Made by a program: the position numbers and the translations under genes. From Pseudoflavonifractor sp050943825 (GTDB lineage Bacteria > Bacillota > Clostridia > Oscillospirales > Oscillospiraceae), in assembly GCF_050943825.1 (NCBI RefSeq), contig NZ_JBMNPX010000001.1, forward strand, positions 186,001 through 250,000: 64,000 bases of DNA, read 5' to 3'. How positions within the stretch are numbered: position 1 is the first letter of the stretch; the number at the start of each line of letters is the position of its first letter. Positions 1-8,400 of this stretch are shown here, piece by piece. The notes under the pieces are model-generated. The model was not told where the DNA came from, did no database searches, and saw only the letters and a list, made by a program, of their open reading frames with translations.

Positions 1-478
1 AGGCGTCCAGCAGATCGCCGGTGCCGTGGCCGTGGACGGCGGAGACCGCGATGGGGTCGCCCAGGCCCAGGTTGTAGAACTCATAGATGTCCGGGTTGGT
101 CATACCCACCTGGTCCATCTTGTTGACCGCCAGCACAACGGGCTTGCCGGACCGTAGCAGCATGTTGGCCACCTCCTGGTCGGAGGCGGTGAGACCGCTC
201 TTGATGTCGCAGACAAAGACGGTCACGTCGGCGTTGCGGATGGCGATCTCGGCCTGCTCCCGCATGAAGCTGAGAATTTCACTGTCGGTATTGGGCTCAA
301 TACCGCCGGTGTCCACAATGTCGAACTTCCGGTTCCGCCACTCACACTCGGCGTAAATCCGGTCTCTGGTGACGCCCGGGGTGTCCTCCACAATGGACAG
401 CCGCTGACCTACCAGTCGGTTGAAGAGCATGGACTTGCCTACGTTGGGCCGGCCCACAATTGCTACCAGGGGCTTCAT
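1..478 (-). CDS. der: Ribosome biogenesis GTPase Der (EngA), N-terminal part only
   Basis: This is the first GTPase domain of Der, a tandem-GTPase protein that acts in 50S ribosomal subunit maturation. About 159 residues are visible; the gene runs off the left edge of the window. The G1 loop GRPNVGKS is at residues 9-16, followed by the switch sequence DTPGVTRDR, the G3 motif DTGG and the G4 motif NKMD. These motifs in this order, starting from MKPLVAIVGRPN, are characteristic of Der. The ATG at 478 has an AGAGAGG-like ribosome binding site just upstream. The second GTPase domain and KH-like C-terminus are outside the window. The DUF512 radical-SAM gene ends 64 bp upstream on the same strand, a neighbourhood common in Clostridia. 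Confidence 0.95.
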   Translation of the reverse strand, partial: MKPLVAIVGRPNVGKSMLFNRLVGQRLSIVEDTPGVTRDRIYAECEWRNRKFDIVDTGGIEPNTDSEILSFMREQAEIAIRNADVTVFVCDIKSGLTASDQEVANMLLRSGKPVVLAVNKMDQVGMTNPDIYEFYNLGLGDPIAVSAVHGHGTGDLLDA

Positions 479-541
479 CAAATATCACACCTCTCTCAGG
501 GGCAACGACTGTAAGGTCATCTTCCCTGTCAATCAATCGGT

Positions 542-1948
542 TTATCTTCCGGCGCCGGGGTTATAGCAGTAGAACTCCTCGCCGCCGCCCAGCGTGGGGC
601 CGGGCTGAGGCTCGGGGCTGTCCAGGCCCAGCATGGTGTCCAGCAGAACGCCGCCGTCCTGCTCCACCGGGACGATGGACACGCCCAGCGCTTCCTCCGC
701 CTGAGCCACCGTCACGTCGTCCAGGAACACCTGCTCGCCGGAGCGGAGCATGTTGGCCGGGATGAGCAGCCGCTCCCCCAGGTCCTTCCCCTTCAGCTGG
801 TCTATCAGGTCACGGCCGGTGACCAGACCGGCCACATTGATGGTCTCGCCGAAGAAGCGGTTTACCACCGGATAGACCGCGCCGCGCACGCCGGGACAGC
901 GGGCCTGGAGCTTCTCCAGCAGAGCGGCGATGTGGGGCGCTGCGGACACGCCGGTGGCCACGGAGAAGGGCGGCGGGGTCTCGTCCCCTTCCAAGGCGAA
1001 CATGGCGCCCCGGAACTCCACTTCCAGCAGACGGAGCATGCCCACGCCGTTCTCCAGCTGGGTGTACTCCTCATAGTACTCGTCCTCAGGCAGGGGGCGG
1101 CCCGCCTTCAAATAGAACTCATCGGAACACCAGACCAGGGATGTGCCCAGCTTGTCCATGCACGCCCTGGCAAAGGCCTCCACCTGGTCCAGCACCGCTG
1201 CGGCGGTCACCGCCGTGTAGCCGTCCAGATGGCACAGGCCCTCCCGGAATTTGGTCAGGCCCACAGGCACCACCGAGATGCTGTTCACCTGGGGATAGAG
1301 CCCGGCCAGGTCGGTGAGGGTGCGCTCCAGGGCCGGACCGTCATTAATGCCGGGACAGGAGACGATCTGGCAGTTCATGGTGATACCAGCCTGGGCAAAC
1401 CGCTTCATCTGGTCCAGGCACTTCCCCGCATTCCGGTTCTTCAGCATCTCGGTGCGCAGGACCGGGTCAGTGGCGTGGACCGAGATGTTGATGGGCGAGA
1501 TGTGCAGGTCCATAATCCGCTGCTGCTCCCGCTCCGACAGGTTGGTCAGGGTGATGTAGTTGCCCATCAGGAAGGAGAGCCGGGCGTCATCGTCCTTGAA
1601 ATAGAGGGTCTCCCGCATGCCCGGCGGCATCTGGTCCACAAAGCAGAAGATGCAGTTGTTGGCGCAGGAGCGGGCCTTGTCCATCAGATAGGTCTCAAAG
1701 TTGAGGCCCAGGTCCTCCCCCTCTTCCTTGCGCACCCGCACGGTGCGGCTGCTTCCGCCGGGCTCAGTGAGGGTGAGCTCCAGCCGGGCGTCGTAGGTAT
1801 AGTACTTGTAGTCCATCACGTCCACGATGGGATGGCCATTGACCTTGGTCAGGGTCTCCCCGGGACGGATGCCCGCGTCCTGGGCCGGGCTGCCCGGGTC
1901 CACGGAGCGAATTACGGTAAGGCTCATGTCGTTGCTCTCTTCCTGCAT
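542..1948 (-). CDS. DUF512 family radical-SAM/PDZ-like protein
   Basis: This 468-residue protein has a PDZ-like N-terminus (about residues 8-70, ending with a hydrophobic-ligand style GxxLTKVNG segment). A cysteine motif CANNCIFC (CX3CX2C, near residue 94) follows, matching radical-SAM iron-sulfur binding in the DUF512 family. The C-terminal part is the DUF512 domain. No reaction is firmly known for this family; association with der in Firmicute genomes suggests a housekeeping role, which is inference. I chose the start at 1948 because GGAGG lies 8 bases upstream; an internal ATG at 1927 is also possible. It is co-directional with der and probably transcribed with it. Confidence 0.88.
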   Translation of the reverse strand: MQEESNDMSLTVIRSVDPGSPAQDAGIRPGETLTKVNGHPIVDVMDYKYYTYDARLELTLTEPGGSSRTVRVRKEEGEDLGLNFETYLMDKARSCANNCIFCFVDQMPPGMRETLYFKDDDARLSFLMGNYITLTNLSEREQQRIMDLHISPINISVHATDPVLRTEMLKNRNAGKCLDQMKRFAQAGITMNCQIVSCPGINDGPALERTLTDLAGLYPQVNSISVVPVGLTKFREGLCHLDGYTAVTAAAVLDQVEAFARACMDKLGTSLVWCSDEFYLKAGRPLPEDEYYEEYTQLENGVGMLRLLEVEFRGAMFALEGDETPPPFSVATGVSAAPHIAALLEKLQARCPGVRGAVYPVVNRFFGETINVAGLVTGRDLIDQLKGKDLGERLLIPANMLRSGEQVFLDDVTVAQAEEALGVSIVPVEQDGGVLLDTMLGLDSPEPQPGPTLGGGEEFYCYNPGAGR

Positions 1949-2052
1949 ATATTCCGCCTCCGGAGTCCCGGAGACATACTGTTTTTATTGTACCCGATTT
2001 CTATGCAAAAAGAAAGAGGGGTTTCCCCCTCTTCTTTTTCTGCTGTTCGGTT

Positions 2053-2247
2053 TTACTTCGCAGCCTCGGCCTGAGCCTTGCCCATCTCATGACCATTGTA
2101 GGTCAGGCAGGACTTGCACATCCGGTGAGGCAGACGAAACGCGCCGCACTTGGGGCAGGTCGTGGTATTGGGGGTCTCCAGCTTCCAAACGGAGCTGCGA
2201 CGCTTATTCCGACGCTGCTTGGATACTTTACTCTTAGGAACCGCCAT
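2053..2247 (-). CDS. rpmF: 50S ribosomal protein L32
   Basis: This is a 64-residue ribosomal protein L32. The N-terminus MAVPKSKVSKQRRNKRRS is typical. The zinc-ribbon cysteines are all present as CPKC and, 10 residues later, CKSC (C-X2-C...C-X2-C), so this is the zinc-binding (C+) paralogue type. An AGGAGGTG ribosome binding site precedes the ATG. It lies directly downstream of yceD, the conserved yceD-rpmF arrangement seen across bacteria, and both are served by the strong promoter at 2824-2852. Confidence 0.97.
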   Translation of the reverse strand: MAVPKSKVSKQRRNKRRSSVWKLETPNTTTCPKCGAFRLPHRMCKSCLTYNGHEMGKAQAEAAK

Positions 2248-2290
2248 GGTGACACCTCCTTAGGCTAATGCCCGGGCGGGCACGAATTAC

Positions 2291-2794
2291 TTACTCAGGC
2301 TGGTCCAGTAACTGGGCCAGCTTGGCCAGACGCGGGTCAACCTCGGGCTTGCACCCGCAGGGGCCGTTGTTGAGGTTCGCGCCGCATTTGGCGCAAAGGC
2401 CTTTGCAATCCTCTGAGCAGAGATGCTTGGTATCCATGGCGAGAATGAACGCTGTCCGCGCAATCTCACCCACATCCACCTCGTCCCCGTCCAGCAGGAC
2501 GATGTCATCCTCGTTCTCCTCATCTGCCAGCTCAGTGGCCAGAAGAGCTTCCAGAGGAATCCGGGTTTCGCGGGAAAAGGCCTTCAGGCAGCGGTCGCAC
2601 CGCAGCTCCAGAACTGTGTCCGCCTCCCCTTCCAGGAAGAGGGCGCCGGCCATGTTCCGGACGGTACCGCTGACATGAATGGGATGTGCCGCGGGCCGCT
2701 CCCCGTTCCACTCCAGGTCGGACAGGTCCATCTGGAAGTCGAACGGAATGCTTGCGCCGGGCGCCGGGATAATCTTACGCAGATTTAAACGCAT
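2291..2794 (-). CDS. yceD: YceD/DUF177 family protein
   Basis: This 167-residue protein belongs to the YceD (DUF177) family, usually encoded just before rpmF and linked by genetics in plants and E. coli to 23S rRNA accumulation. It carries the family CDRC motif (LRCDRCLK, about residues 89-96) and a second cysteine set near the C-terminus (C..C..CAKCG....GPCGC), which looks metal-binding. Length is normal for the family. It is the first gene of a two-gene operon with rpmF, 43 bp apart, behind a consensus promoter. Confidence 0.92.
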   Translation of the reverse strand: MRLNLRKIIPAPGASIPFDFQMDLSDLEWNGERPAAHPIHVSGTVRNMAGALFLEGEADTVLELRCDRCLKAFSRETRIPLEALLATELADEENEDDIVLLDGDEVDVGEIARTAFILAMDTKHLCSEDCKGLCAKCGANLNNGPCGCKPEVDPRLAKLAQLLDQPE

Positions 2795-2823
2795 GGTACA
2801 CCTCGCACAATGACACAGATGGT

Positions 2824-2852
2824 ATTATAATAAAAACCTCGGCTATTGTCAA
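2824..2852 (-). promoter_or_regulatory. Consensus sigma-A promoter of yceD-rpmF
   Basis: On the minus strand, TTGACA and TATAAT are separated by exactly 17 bases. Both hexamers match the consensus perfectly. The -10 box ends 30 bases before the yceD ATG, so the 5' leader is short. A perfect promoter fits the high expression expected of a ribosomal protein gene. Confidence 0.9.
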
Positions 2853-2860
2853 ATACTTTC

Positions 2861-2889
2861 TTCAAATTTTTCTTAAAATGTGATAGAAT
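2861..2889 (+). promoter_or_regulatory. Probable promoter of the RluA-type gene
   Basis: TTCAAA, a 17-base spacer and TAGAAT are seen on the plus strand about 100 bases before the pseudouridine synthase start. It lies back-to-back with the yceD promoter. One or two mismatches per hexamer make it plausible but not certain. Confidence 0.5.
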
Positions 2890-2992
2890 AACCCGAGCAG
2901 CTGTAAAGGTGTTCTGATTTCCCCGTTTTTCACCCTTTGCAGGCACAAAAACAGGCCGTGTTTTTGGTCGGCCACACCGGAGAAGATGATTT

Positions 2993-3958
2993 ATGAAGGA
3001 ATTTACCATAAAAAAGAACGACGCAGGACAGCGGCTGGACCGCTGGCTGGGCAAGACGCTCCCCCTCCTCCCCGCTCCCCTGGCCCAGAAGTACATCCGG
3101 CTCAAGCGGGTCAAGGTCAACGGCAAGGGCTCCGCCCGGGACTACCGCCTCCAGGAGGGGGACTTTCTCCAATTATACATCAATGACGAGTTTTTTGATA
3201 CCCCCACTTTGGAAAATGCCTTTCTCTCTGTGTTCAAGCCCCGGCTGAACATTGTCTATGAGGACGAGAACCTGCTACTGGTGGACAAGCAGCCCGGCAT
3301 CGTGGTCCACCCCGACGAGACGGAGCGGGTCAACACCCTCATCACCCACATCCAGGCCTACCTCTATCAAAAGAAAGAGTGGAGCCCTTATAAGGAGAAC
3401 TCCTTTGCCCCTGCCCTTTGCAATCGGATTGACCGCAACACCGGCGGCATTGTCATCGCCGCCAAGAACGCGGAGACCCTGCGGATTATGAACCAGAAGA
3501 TCAAGGACCGGGAGATCGACAAGTTCTACCTTGCGGTGGTCCTGGGCAAGATGAACCCGCCTGAGGGCAGGCTGGAGGGCTTTCTGGTAAAGGACGAGGT
3601 CAAGAAGCAGGTGACGGTGTACCATCATCCCGTGCCCGACGGCAGAACCGCCCTCACCGTATACAAGACCCTGAAGGTGGGCAACGGCCTGTCCCTGGTG
3701 GAGTGTGAGCTGCTCACCGGCCGCACTCACCAGATCCGCGCCCAGTTCGCCGATGCCGGGCATCCCCTGCTGGGCGACGGCAAGTACGGCCGGGAGCGGG
3801 ACAACCGCCGCTTCGGCCGCACCAACGGCCAGGCCCTCTACTCCTACAAACTGACCTTCTCCTTCCCCACCGACGCGGGCATCCTCAATCCTCTGAAGGG
3901 CAGAACCTTCACGGTGGAGCATGTGGATTTTGTGGATGAATACTTTCCCGGACTGTGA
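2993..3958 (+). CDS. RluA-family 23S rRNA pseudouridine synthase
   Basis: This 321-residue enzyme isomerises uridine to pseudouridine in structured RNA. An S4-like RNA-binding region lies at about residues 12-65 (RLDRWLG...KYIRLKRVKVNG). The catalytic domain contains the motif NRIDRNTGG with the catalytic aspartate at D147; many RluA proteins have HRLDxxTSG here, and the N/I/G variant is common in clostridial members. LLTGRTHQIRAQ near residue 241 is the conserved C-terminal motif. RNA target (RluC- or RluD-like) cannot be read from sequence alone. The gene stands alone, with its own probable promoter, and starts at ATG 2993 overlapping no neighbour. Confidence 0.93.
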   Translation: MKEFTIKKNDAGQRLDRWLGKTLPLLPAPLAQKYIRLKRVKVNGKGSARDYRLQEGDFLQLYINDEFFDTPTLENAFLSVFKPRLNIVYEDENLLLVDKQPGIVVHPDETERVNTLITHIQAYLYQKKEWSPYKENSFAPALCNRIDRNTGGIVIAAKNAETLRIMNQKIKDREIDKFYLAVVLGKMNPPEGRLEGFLVKDEVKKQVTVYHHPVPDGRTALTVYKTLKVGNGLSLVECELLTGRTHQIRAQFADAGHPLLGDGKYGRERDNRRFGRTNGQALYSYKLTFSFPTDAGILNPLKGRTFTVEHVDFVDEYFPGL

Positions 3959-4104
3959 CGGGATAATTTCCTGTTTTTCCCGATTTTAACCGTTTTTCCG
4001 TGCGCCTGGCGGAATTAGGCGGAGCTCTTCTCCGTCTTTTTCCGCCGGGCGCGCTTTTTCTCCATTTTCCGGGTGAGAATCCTGTAAAACTTTGCGGTTT
4101 TTTA

Positions 4105-4133
4105 TTGACTTTCCCATGGGGAGAATATATGAT
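4105..4133 (+). promoter_or_regulatory. Promoter of potABCD
   Basis: TTGACT (4105-4110), 17-base spacer, TATGAT (4128-4133). One mismatch in each hexamer. Transcription would begin at about 4140, directly ahead of the two overlapping hairpins described next and about 87 bases before the potA start codon. Confidence 0.8.
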
Positions 4134-4137
4134 TATC

Positions 4138-4187
4138 ACGTCTGAAAGGACGTGCCCGGTCCAACCGTGTGGGGTGCGTCTTTTTTT
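4138..4187 (+). promoter_or_regulatory. Leader attenuator of potABCD (candidate)
   Basis: Two hairpins in the short leader cannot form together. The first pairs ACGTC (4138-4142) with GACGT (4149-4153) around a six-base loop. The second pairs GACGTGCCC (4149-4157) with GGGTGCGTC (4172-4180), nine pairs including two G-U, followed by seven Ts (4181-4187): a textbook intrinsic terminator. Because 4149-4153 belongs to both, forming the first hairpin would free the operon for transcription. This is seen directly; a ligand or protein sensor is inference. The leader is too short for most known riboswitch classes, and I recognise none. Confidence 0.6.
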
Positions 4188-4226
4188 GCGGTTTCCGCTA
4201 AATTAGAGAGAAATGGGGGAGGATAC

Positions 4227-5354
4227 ATGTCCAAGGAGTTAATCCGCCTGTCGGACTGCGTCGTGAAGTATGACGACGACATCATTCTGGACCACCTTAA
4301 CCTTTATATCAATGACAAGGAGTTCCTCACGCTGCTGGGTCCCTCCGGCTGCGGCAAGACCACGACCCTGCGTATCATCGGCGGCTTTCAGAAGCCCACC
4401 TCGGGAGACGTGTTCTTTGACGGCGTGCGCATCAACGATGTGCCGCCTCACAAGCGGAAGGTCAACACCGTCTTCCAGAAGTACGCCCTGTTCACCCACA
4501 TGAACATCTTCGAAAACGTGGCCTTTGGCCTGCGCATCGCCAAGGTGCCCGAGCCGGAGATTCGCACCCGGGTGGAGGAAGCCCTGGCTCTGGTGAACCT
4601 GGCCGGATACGGCAAACGGTCGGTCAACGCCCTGTCCGGCGGTCAGCAGCAGCGTGTGGCCATCGCCCGCGCCATTGTCAACCGGCCCCAGGTTCTGCTG
4701 CTGGACGAGCCCCTGGGCGCCCTGGACCTGAAGCTGCGCAAGGACATGCAGATTGAGCTCAAGCGGATTCAGCAGCAGGTGGGCATCACCTTTATCTACG
4801 TTACCCACGACCAGGAAGAGGCCCTCACCATGTCGGACACGGTGGTGGTCATGGACAAGGGCAACATCCAGCAGATCGGCACACCCGAGGACATCTACAA
4901 CGAGCCCAAGAACGCCTTTGTGGCCGACTTCATCGGTGAGAGCAACATCATCGACGGCATCATGCACGAGGACAAGGTGGTGGGCATGTACGGCAAGAAG
5001 TTCCCCTGCCTGGACAGCGGCTTTGCCCCCAACGAGCCGGTGGACGTGGTCATCCGCCCGGAGGACATCGACATCGTCCCCGTGGAGCAGGGCCAGCTCA
5101 CCGGCACCGTCACTGAGGTCACCTTCAAGGGTATGCACTACGATATCATCGTGGACTTCCGGGGCTTCAAGTGGCTGATTCAGACCACCGACTTCTCCCC
5201 TGTGGGCTCCCGCATCGGCGTAAAAATAGACCCCGACGGATTCCACGTCATGAAGAAGAGCCGCTACTCCGGCATGTTCGGCGATTACAGCTCTTACAGC
5301 GAGGAGTACGACGAGCTCAACGAGGACACTCCGGAGGGCGGCGATGAAGAGTAA
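4227..5354 (+). CDS. potA: Spermidine/putrescine ABC transporter ATPase PotA
   Basis: This 375-residue ATPase powers polyamine import with PotB, PotC and PotD. Walker A GPSGCGKT is at residues 38-45, the ABC signature LSGGQQQRVAIARA follows near 138, and Walker B is LLLDEPLGALD. The C-terminal ~130 residues form the TOBE-type regulatory domain typical of PotA/UgpC-like ATPases. The start is ATG 4227, preceded by GGGGGAGG; an upstream in-frame ATG at 4152 lies inside the attenuator and has no ribosome binding site. The stop overlaps potB by 11 bases, indicating translational coupling. Confidence 0.95.
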   Translation: MSKELIRLSDCVVKYDDDIILDHLNLYINDKEFLTLLGPSGCGKTTTLRIIGGFQKPTSGDVFFDGVRINDVPPHKRKVNTVFQKYALFTHMNIFENVAFGLRIAKVPEPEIRTRVEEALALVNLAGYGKRSVNALSGGQQQRVAIARAIVNRPQVLLLDEPLGALDLKLRKDMQIELKRIQQQVGITFIYVTHDQEEALTMSDTVVVMDKGNIQQIGTPEDIYNEPKNAFVADFIGESNIIDGIMHEDKVVGMYGKKFPCLDSGFAPNEPVDVVIRPEDIDIVPVEQGQLTGTVTEVTFKGMHYDIIVDFRGFKWLIQTTDFSPVGSRIGVKIDPDGFHVMKKSRYSGMFGDYSSYSEEYDELNEDTPEGGDEE

Positions 5355-6156
5355 GGGTATCGCCATCCCCTATGTGGTCTGGATGGCTGTTTTCGTGGTG
5401 GCGCCCCTGATTGTGGTGGTGGTGTACGCCTTCACCACCCGGGACTGGACCGTCACCCTGGACCACTTCAACACCCTGGGGCAGTATGCCGGTGTGTTCG
5501 GCCGCTCCTTCCTGCTGGCCTTTGTGGCCACCATTGTGTGCATCCTGGTGGGATACCCCCTGGCCTACCTGCTGGCCAGAGAGCGGGGCCGGCTGCGGAG
5601 CATGGCCATGCTGCTCATCATGCTGCCCATGTGGATGAACTTCCTCCTGCGGACCTACTCCTGGGTGTTCCTGCTGGAGCGCAACGGCTTCTTCAACAAC
5701 CTGCTCTCCGCCATCGGCCTGCCCAGGCTGGACATCATCAACACCTCCGGCGCGGTGGTGCTGGGTATGGTGTACAACTTCCTGCCCTTCATGGTGCTGC
5801 CCATCTACTCGGTCATTGAGAAGATTGACCCCAAGGTCATCGAGGCCGCCCAGGACCTGGGCGCCGACAGTGTAACCGTGTTCCGCCGGGTCACCTTCCC
5901 CCTGTCCCTGCCCGGGGTACTCTCCGGCGTCACCATGGTGTTCATCCCCTCGGTGTCCACCTTTGTCATCTCCCGTCTCCTGGGCGGCGGCAAGACCCTG
6001 CTGCTGGGCGACCTCATTGAGATGCAGTTCCTGGGCTCGGCCTACAACCCCCATCTGGGCAGCGCCATCTCCCTGGTGATGATGGTGATTGTCCTCATCT
6101 GCATGGGCGTCATGAACCGCTTCGGCGAGGGTGAGGGGGAGGCGGTGCTGCTGTGA
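5344..6156 (+). CDS. potB: Spermidine/putrescine ABC transporter permease PotB
   Basis: This 270-residue inner-membrane permease has about six hydrophobic segments. The EAA loop that docks onto the ATPase is present (VIEAAQDLGADSVTVFRRV, near residues 165-183). It begins inside the end of potA and ends with a GTGA overlap into potC. Its partner is PotC in a heterodimeric channel. Gene order ABCD and the substrate-binding protein downstream make polyamine uptake the best call; other small cationic compounds are possible. Confidence 0.93.
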   Translation: MKSKGIAIPYVVWMAVFVVAPLIVVVVYAFTTRDWTVTLDHFNTLGQYAGVFGRSFLLAFVATIVCILVGYPLAYLLARERGRLRSMAMLLIMLPMWMNFLLRTYSWVFLLERNGFFNNLLSAIGLPRLDIINTSGAVVLGMVYNFLPFMVLPIYSVIEKIDPKVIEAAQDLGADSVTVFRRVTFPLSLPGVLSGVTMVFIPSVSTFVISRLLGGGKTLLLGDLIEMQFLGSAYNPHLGSAISLVMMVIVLICMGVMNRFGEGEGEAVLL

Positions 6157-7109
6157 AGCGAAACGGACCTCTCTCCCGGCTGTTTATCCTGCTGGTGTTC
6201 CTCTTCCTCTACGCCCCCATCTTCGTGCTCATCGTGTTCTCCTTCAACGACTCCAAGAGCAACGCCGTGTGGGGCGGCTTCACCCTGGACTGGTATGTCC
6301 AGCTCTTCCAGAACGACACGGTGCTCAGCGCCCTGCGGACCACCCTGCTGGTCTCCTTCCTGGCCACCCTCATCGCCACCGTGGTGGGCACCGCCGCGGC
6401 CATCGGCTTCTACAACATGAAGCGGCGGCCCCGGGGCATTTTCCTGGGCATCAACAACATCCCCCTGACCAACGCGGATATCATCACCGGCGTGTCCATG
6501 ATGCTGCTCTTTGTCTTTGCCGGTCAGATGCTCGCCTCCCTGTCCGGCTGGCTCAACAGCCTGGACTGGGTCATTGAGGCAAACCTGTGGTTTGACCTGG
6601 GCTTCAACCTGGGCTTCGGCACCCTGCTCATCGCCCACATCACCTTTGACATTCCCTACGTCATCCTGTCGGTGATGCCCAAGCTGCGGCAGCTGGACCC
6701 CAACATCGCTGAGGCCGCCCAGGACCTGGGCGCCACCAGTCTGTATGCCTTCCGCAAGGTGGTGCTGCCTGAGATCATGCCCGGCGTGGTCAACGGCGCC
6801 CTCATCGCCTTTACCATGAGCATCGACGACTTTGTCATCAGCTACTTCACCGCCGGCAGCCAGGAATCCACCCTGTCCATGGTGGTGTACTCCATGGTCC
6901 GCCGCCGGGTGAGCCCTGAAATCAACGCCCTGTCCACCCTGATGTTTGTGGCGGTTCTGGTGCTGCTGGTGGTCATCAACCTGCGTCAGGCCCGTCAGGA
7001 CGCCAAGGCGTCCGGCCGCCGGAAGGCCCTGGGCCAGGCGCCCATGGCCCCCGAGAGCATCATGGATATCACGGCCGAAAACGTGGGCCGTGAGCCCGCT
7101 GAGCACTGA
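6153..7109 (+). CDS. potC: Spermidine/putrescine ABC transporter permease PotC
   Basis: This 318-residue second permease starts at GTG 6153, overlapping the potB stop as GTGA. It contains about six membrane segments and the EAA motif IAEAAQDLGATSLYAFRKV near residue 185, very similar to that of PotB. The length exceeds the usual ~260 residues of PotC because of a longer periplasmic-side segment around residues 120-150 and a charged 40-residue cytoplasmic tail after the last helix. The neighbours leave little doubt about its role. Confidence 0.92.
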   Translation: MKRNGPLSRLFILLVFLFLYAPIFVLIVFSFNDSKSNAVWGGFTLDWYVQLFQNDTVLSALRTTLLVSFLATLIATVVGTAAAIGFYNMKRRPRGIFLGINNIPLTNADIITGVSMMLLFVFAGQMLASLSGWLNSLDWVIEANLWFDLGFNLGFGTLLIAHITFDIPYVILSVMPKLRQLDPNIAEAAQDLGATSLYAFRKVVLPEIMPGVVNGALIAFTMSIDDFVISYFTAGSQESTLSMVVYSMVRRRVSPEINALSTLMFVAVLVLLVVINLRQARQDAKASGRRKALGQAPMAPESIMDITAENVGREPAEH

Positions 7110-7139
7110 GCAGCGCGCAGAAAGGAGAATGGAACCAAA

Positions 7140-8234
7140 GTGAAAAAACTGTTTGCCATGGCCATGGTTCTGTCCCTCACCGCCGGGCTGCTCACCGGAT
7201 GCGTCTACAGCCGGGATTCCCTGGGCGGCGACACCAGCTCCAACGTGGTCAACGTGTACAACTGGGGCGAGTATATTGACGAGTCCGTGCTCAAGGACTT
7301 TGAGGCCGCCACCGGCATCAAGGTCAACTACCAGATGTACGACAGCAACGAGACCATGTACTCCAAAATCGCCGGCGGCGGCGCCAACTACGATGTGGTA
7401 ATACCCTCCGACTACATGGTGGCCCGCCTGATTGAGGAGGACCTGCTGGCCCCCCTCAACTTCGATAACATCCCCAACTTCGCCGACATCGACCCGGCAC
7501 TGAAAAATCCCGCCTATGACCCGGAGAACCTCTACTCCGTCCCCTACATGTGGGGCCTGATGGGGGTCATCTACAACACCAAGGCGGTGGATGAAGAGGA
7601 CCTTGGCAGCTGGGACCTGCTGTGGAACGAGAAGTACGCTGGCGACATCCTCATGATTGACAACTCCCGGGACGCCATCGGCATTGCCCTCAAGCGTCTG
7701 GGCTACTCCTACAACACTACCGACGAAGCCCAGGTCCGCCAGGCCGTGGACCTGCTGGTGGAGCAGTGGCCCATCGTCCAGGCCTATGTGATGGATGACA
7801 TCTTTCAGAAGCTGGAGGGCGCCAACGCCTACGTGGGCACCTACTACTACGGCGACTACCTCACCATGTACGAGAACAACCCGGATTTGGGCTTCTATAT
7901 CCCCGAGGAGGGCACCAACATCTACGTGGACGCCATGTGCATCCTGAAGGACGCGCCCAACAAGGCCAACGCCGAGGCCTTCATCAACTACATGTGCTCC
8001 ACCCAGGCCGGGCTGAAGAACTGCGAGGCCATCTGGTACTCCTCTCCCCTTCTGTCCGTCCGCGAGGAACTGGACCCGGAGATTGCCGACGACCCCTACG
8101 CCTATCCTGACGCTGACATTATGGCCAAGTGCGAGAGCTACGCCGGCCTGCCCCAGAACATTCTGGACCTGTACGACAGCGAGTGGATTCGGCTCAAGAC
8201 CACCACGGGCGGTCAGTTCTGGGGGCTGTTCTAG
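7140..8234 (+). CDS. potD: Spermidine/putrescine-binding lipoprotein PotD
   Basis: This 364-residue extracellular binding protein captures the polyamine and delivers it to PotBC. It begins at GTG 7140 with AGAAAGGAG upstream. A lipoprotein signal peptide ends at the lipobox LLTGC, so C21 would be lipidated. The mature start VVNVYNWGEYIDESVLKDF and the segments YDVVIPSDYMV and WGLMGVIYN are characteristic of the PotD/PotF family; the acidic and aromatic residues they carry line the polyamine site in known structures. It is the last gene of the operon and is followed by a strong terminator. Confidence 0.94.
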   Translation: MKKLFAMAMVLSLTAGLLTGCVYSRDSLGGDTSSNVVNVYNWGEYIDESVLKDFEAATGIKVNYQMYDSNETMYSKIAGGGANYDVVIPSDYMVARLIEEDLLAPLNFDNIPNFADIDPALKNPAYDPENLYSVPYMWGLMGVIYNTKAVDEEDLGSWDLLWNEKYAGDILMIDNSRDAIGIALKRLGYSYNTTDEAQVRQAVDLLVEQWPIVQAYVMDDIFQKLEGANAYVGTYYYGDYLTMYENNPDLGFYIPEEGTNIYVDAMCILKDAPNKANAEAFINYMCSTQAGLKNCEAIWYSSPLLSVREELDPEIADDPYAYPDADIMAKCESYAGLPQNILDLYDSEWIRLKTTTGGQFWGLF

Positions 8235-8258
8235 GGTACTGACTTCCAACAATTTGAG

Positions 8259-8285
8259 AAAAGGCCGCCGAAAGGCGGCCTTTTC
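8259..8285 (+). terminator. Intrinsic terminator after potABCD
   Basis: AAGGCCGCC pairs perfectly with GGCGGCCTT around a GAAA tetraloop, followed by TTTTCT. It ends the potABCD transcript. Confidence 0.9.
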
Positions 8286-8302
8286 TATTTTCATCTTGCG
8301 GC

Positions 8303-8331
8303 TTGCGCGAGAGCCCATACCGGTGTAAAAT
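8303..8331 (+). promoter_or_regulatory. Possible promoter of the thioesterase-like gene
   Basis: TTGCGC, 17-base spacer and TAAAAT lie about 70 bases before the 8401 start. The -35 match is poor, the -10 good; moderate support. Confidence 0.4.
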
Positions 8332-8400
8332 ATTGTCTGTTGGCGCGGCTTTTTGCTGACACAGCCTGAGCCGCAGTTTTTCCGAGAGGATGAAGTTTCC

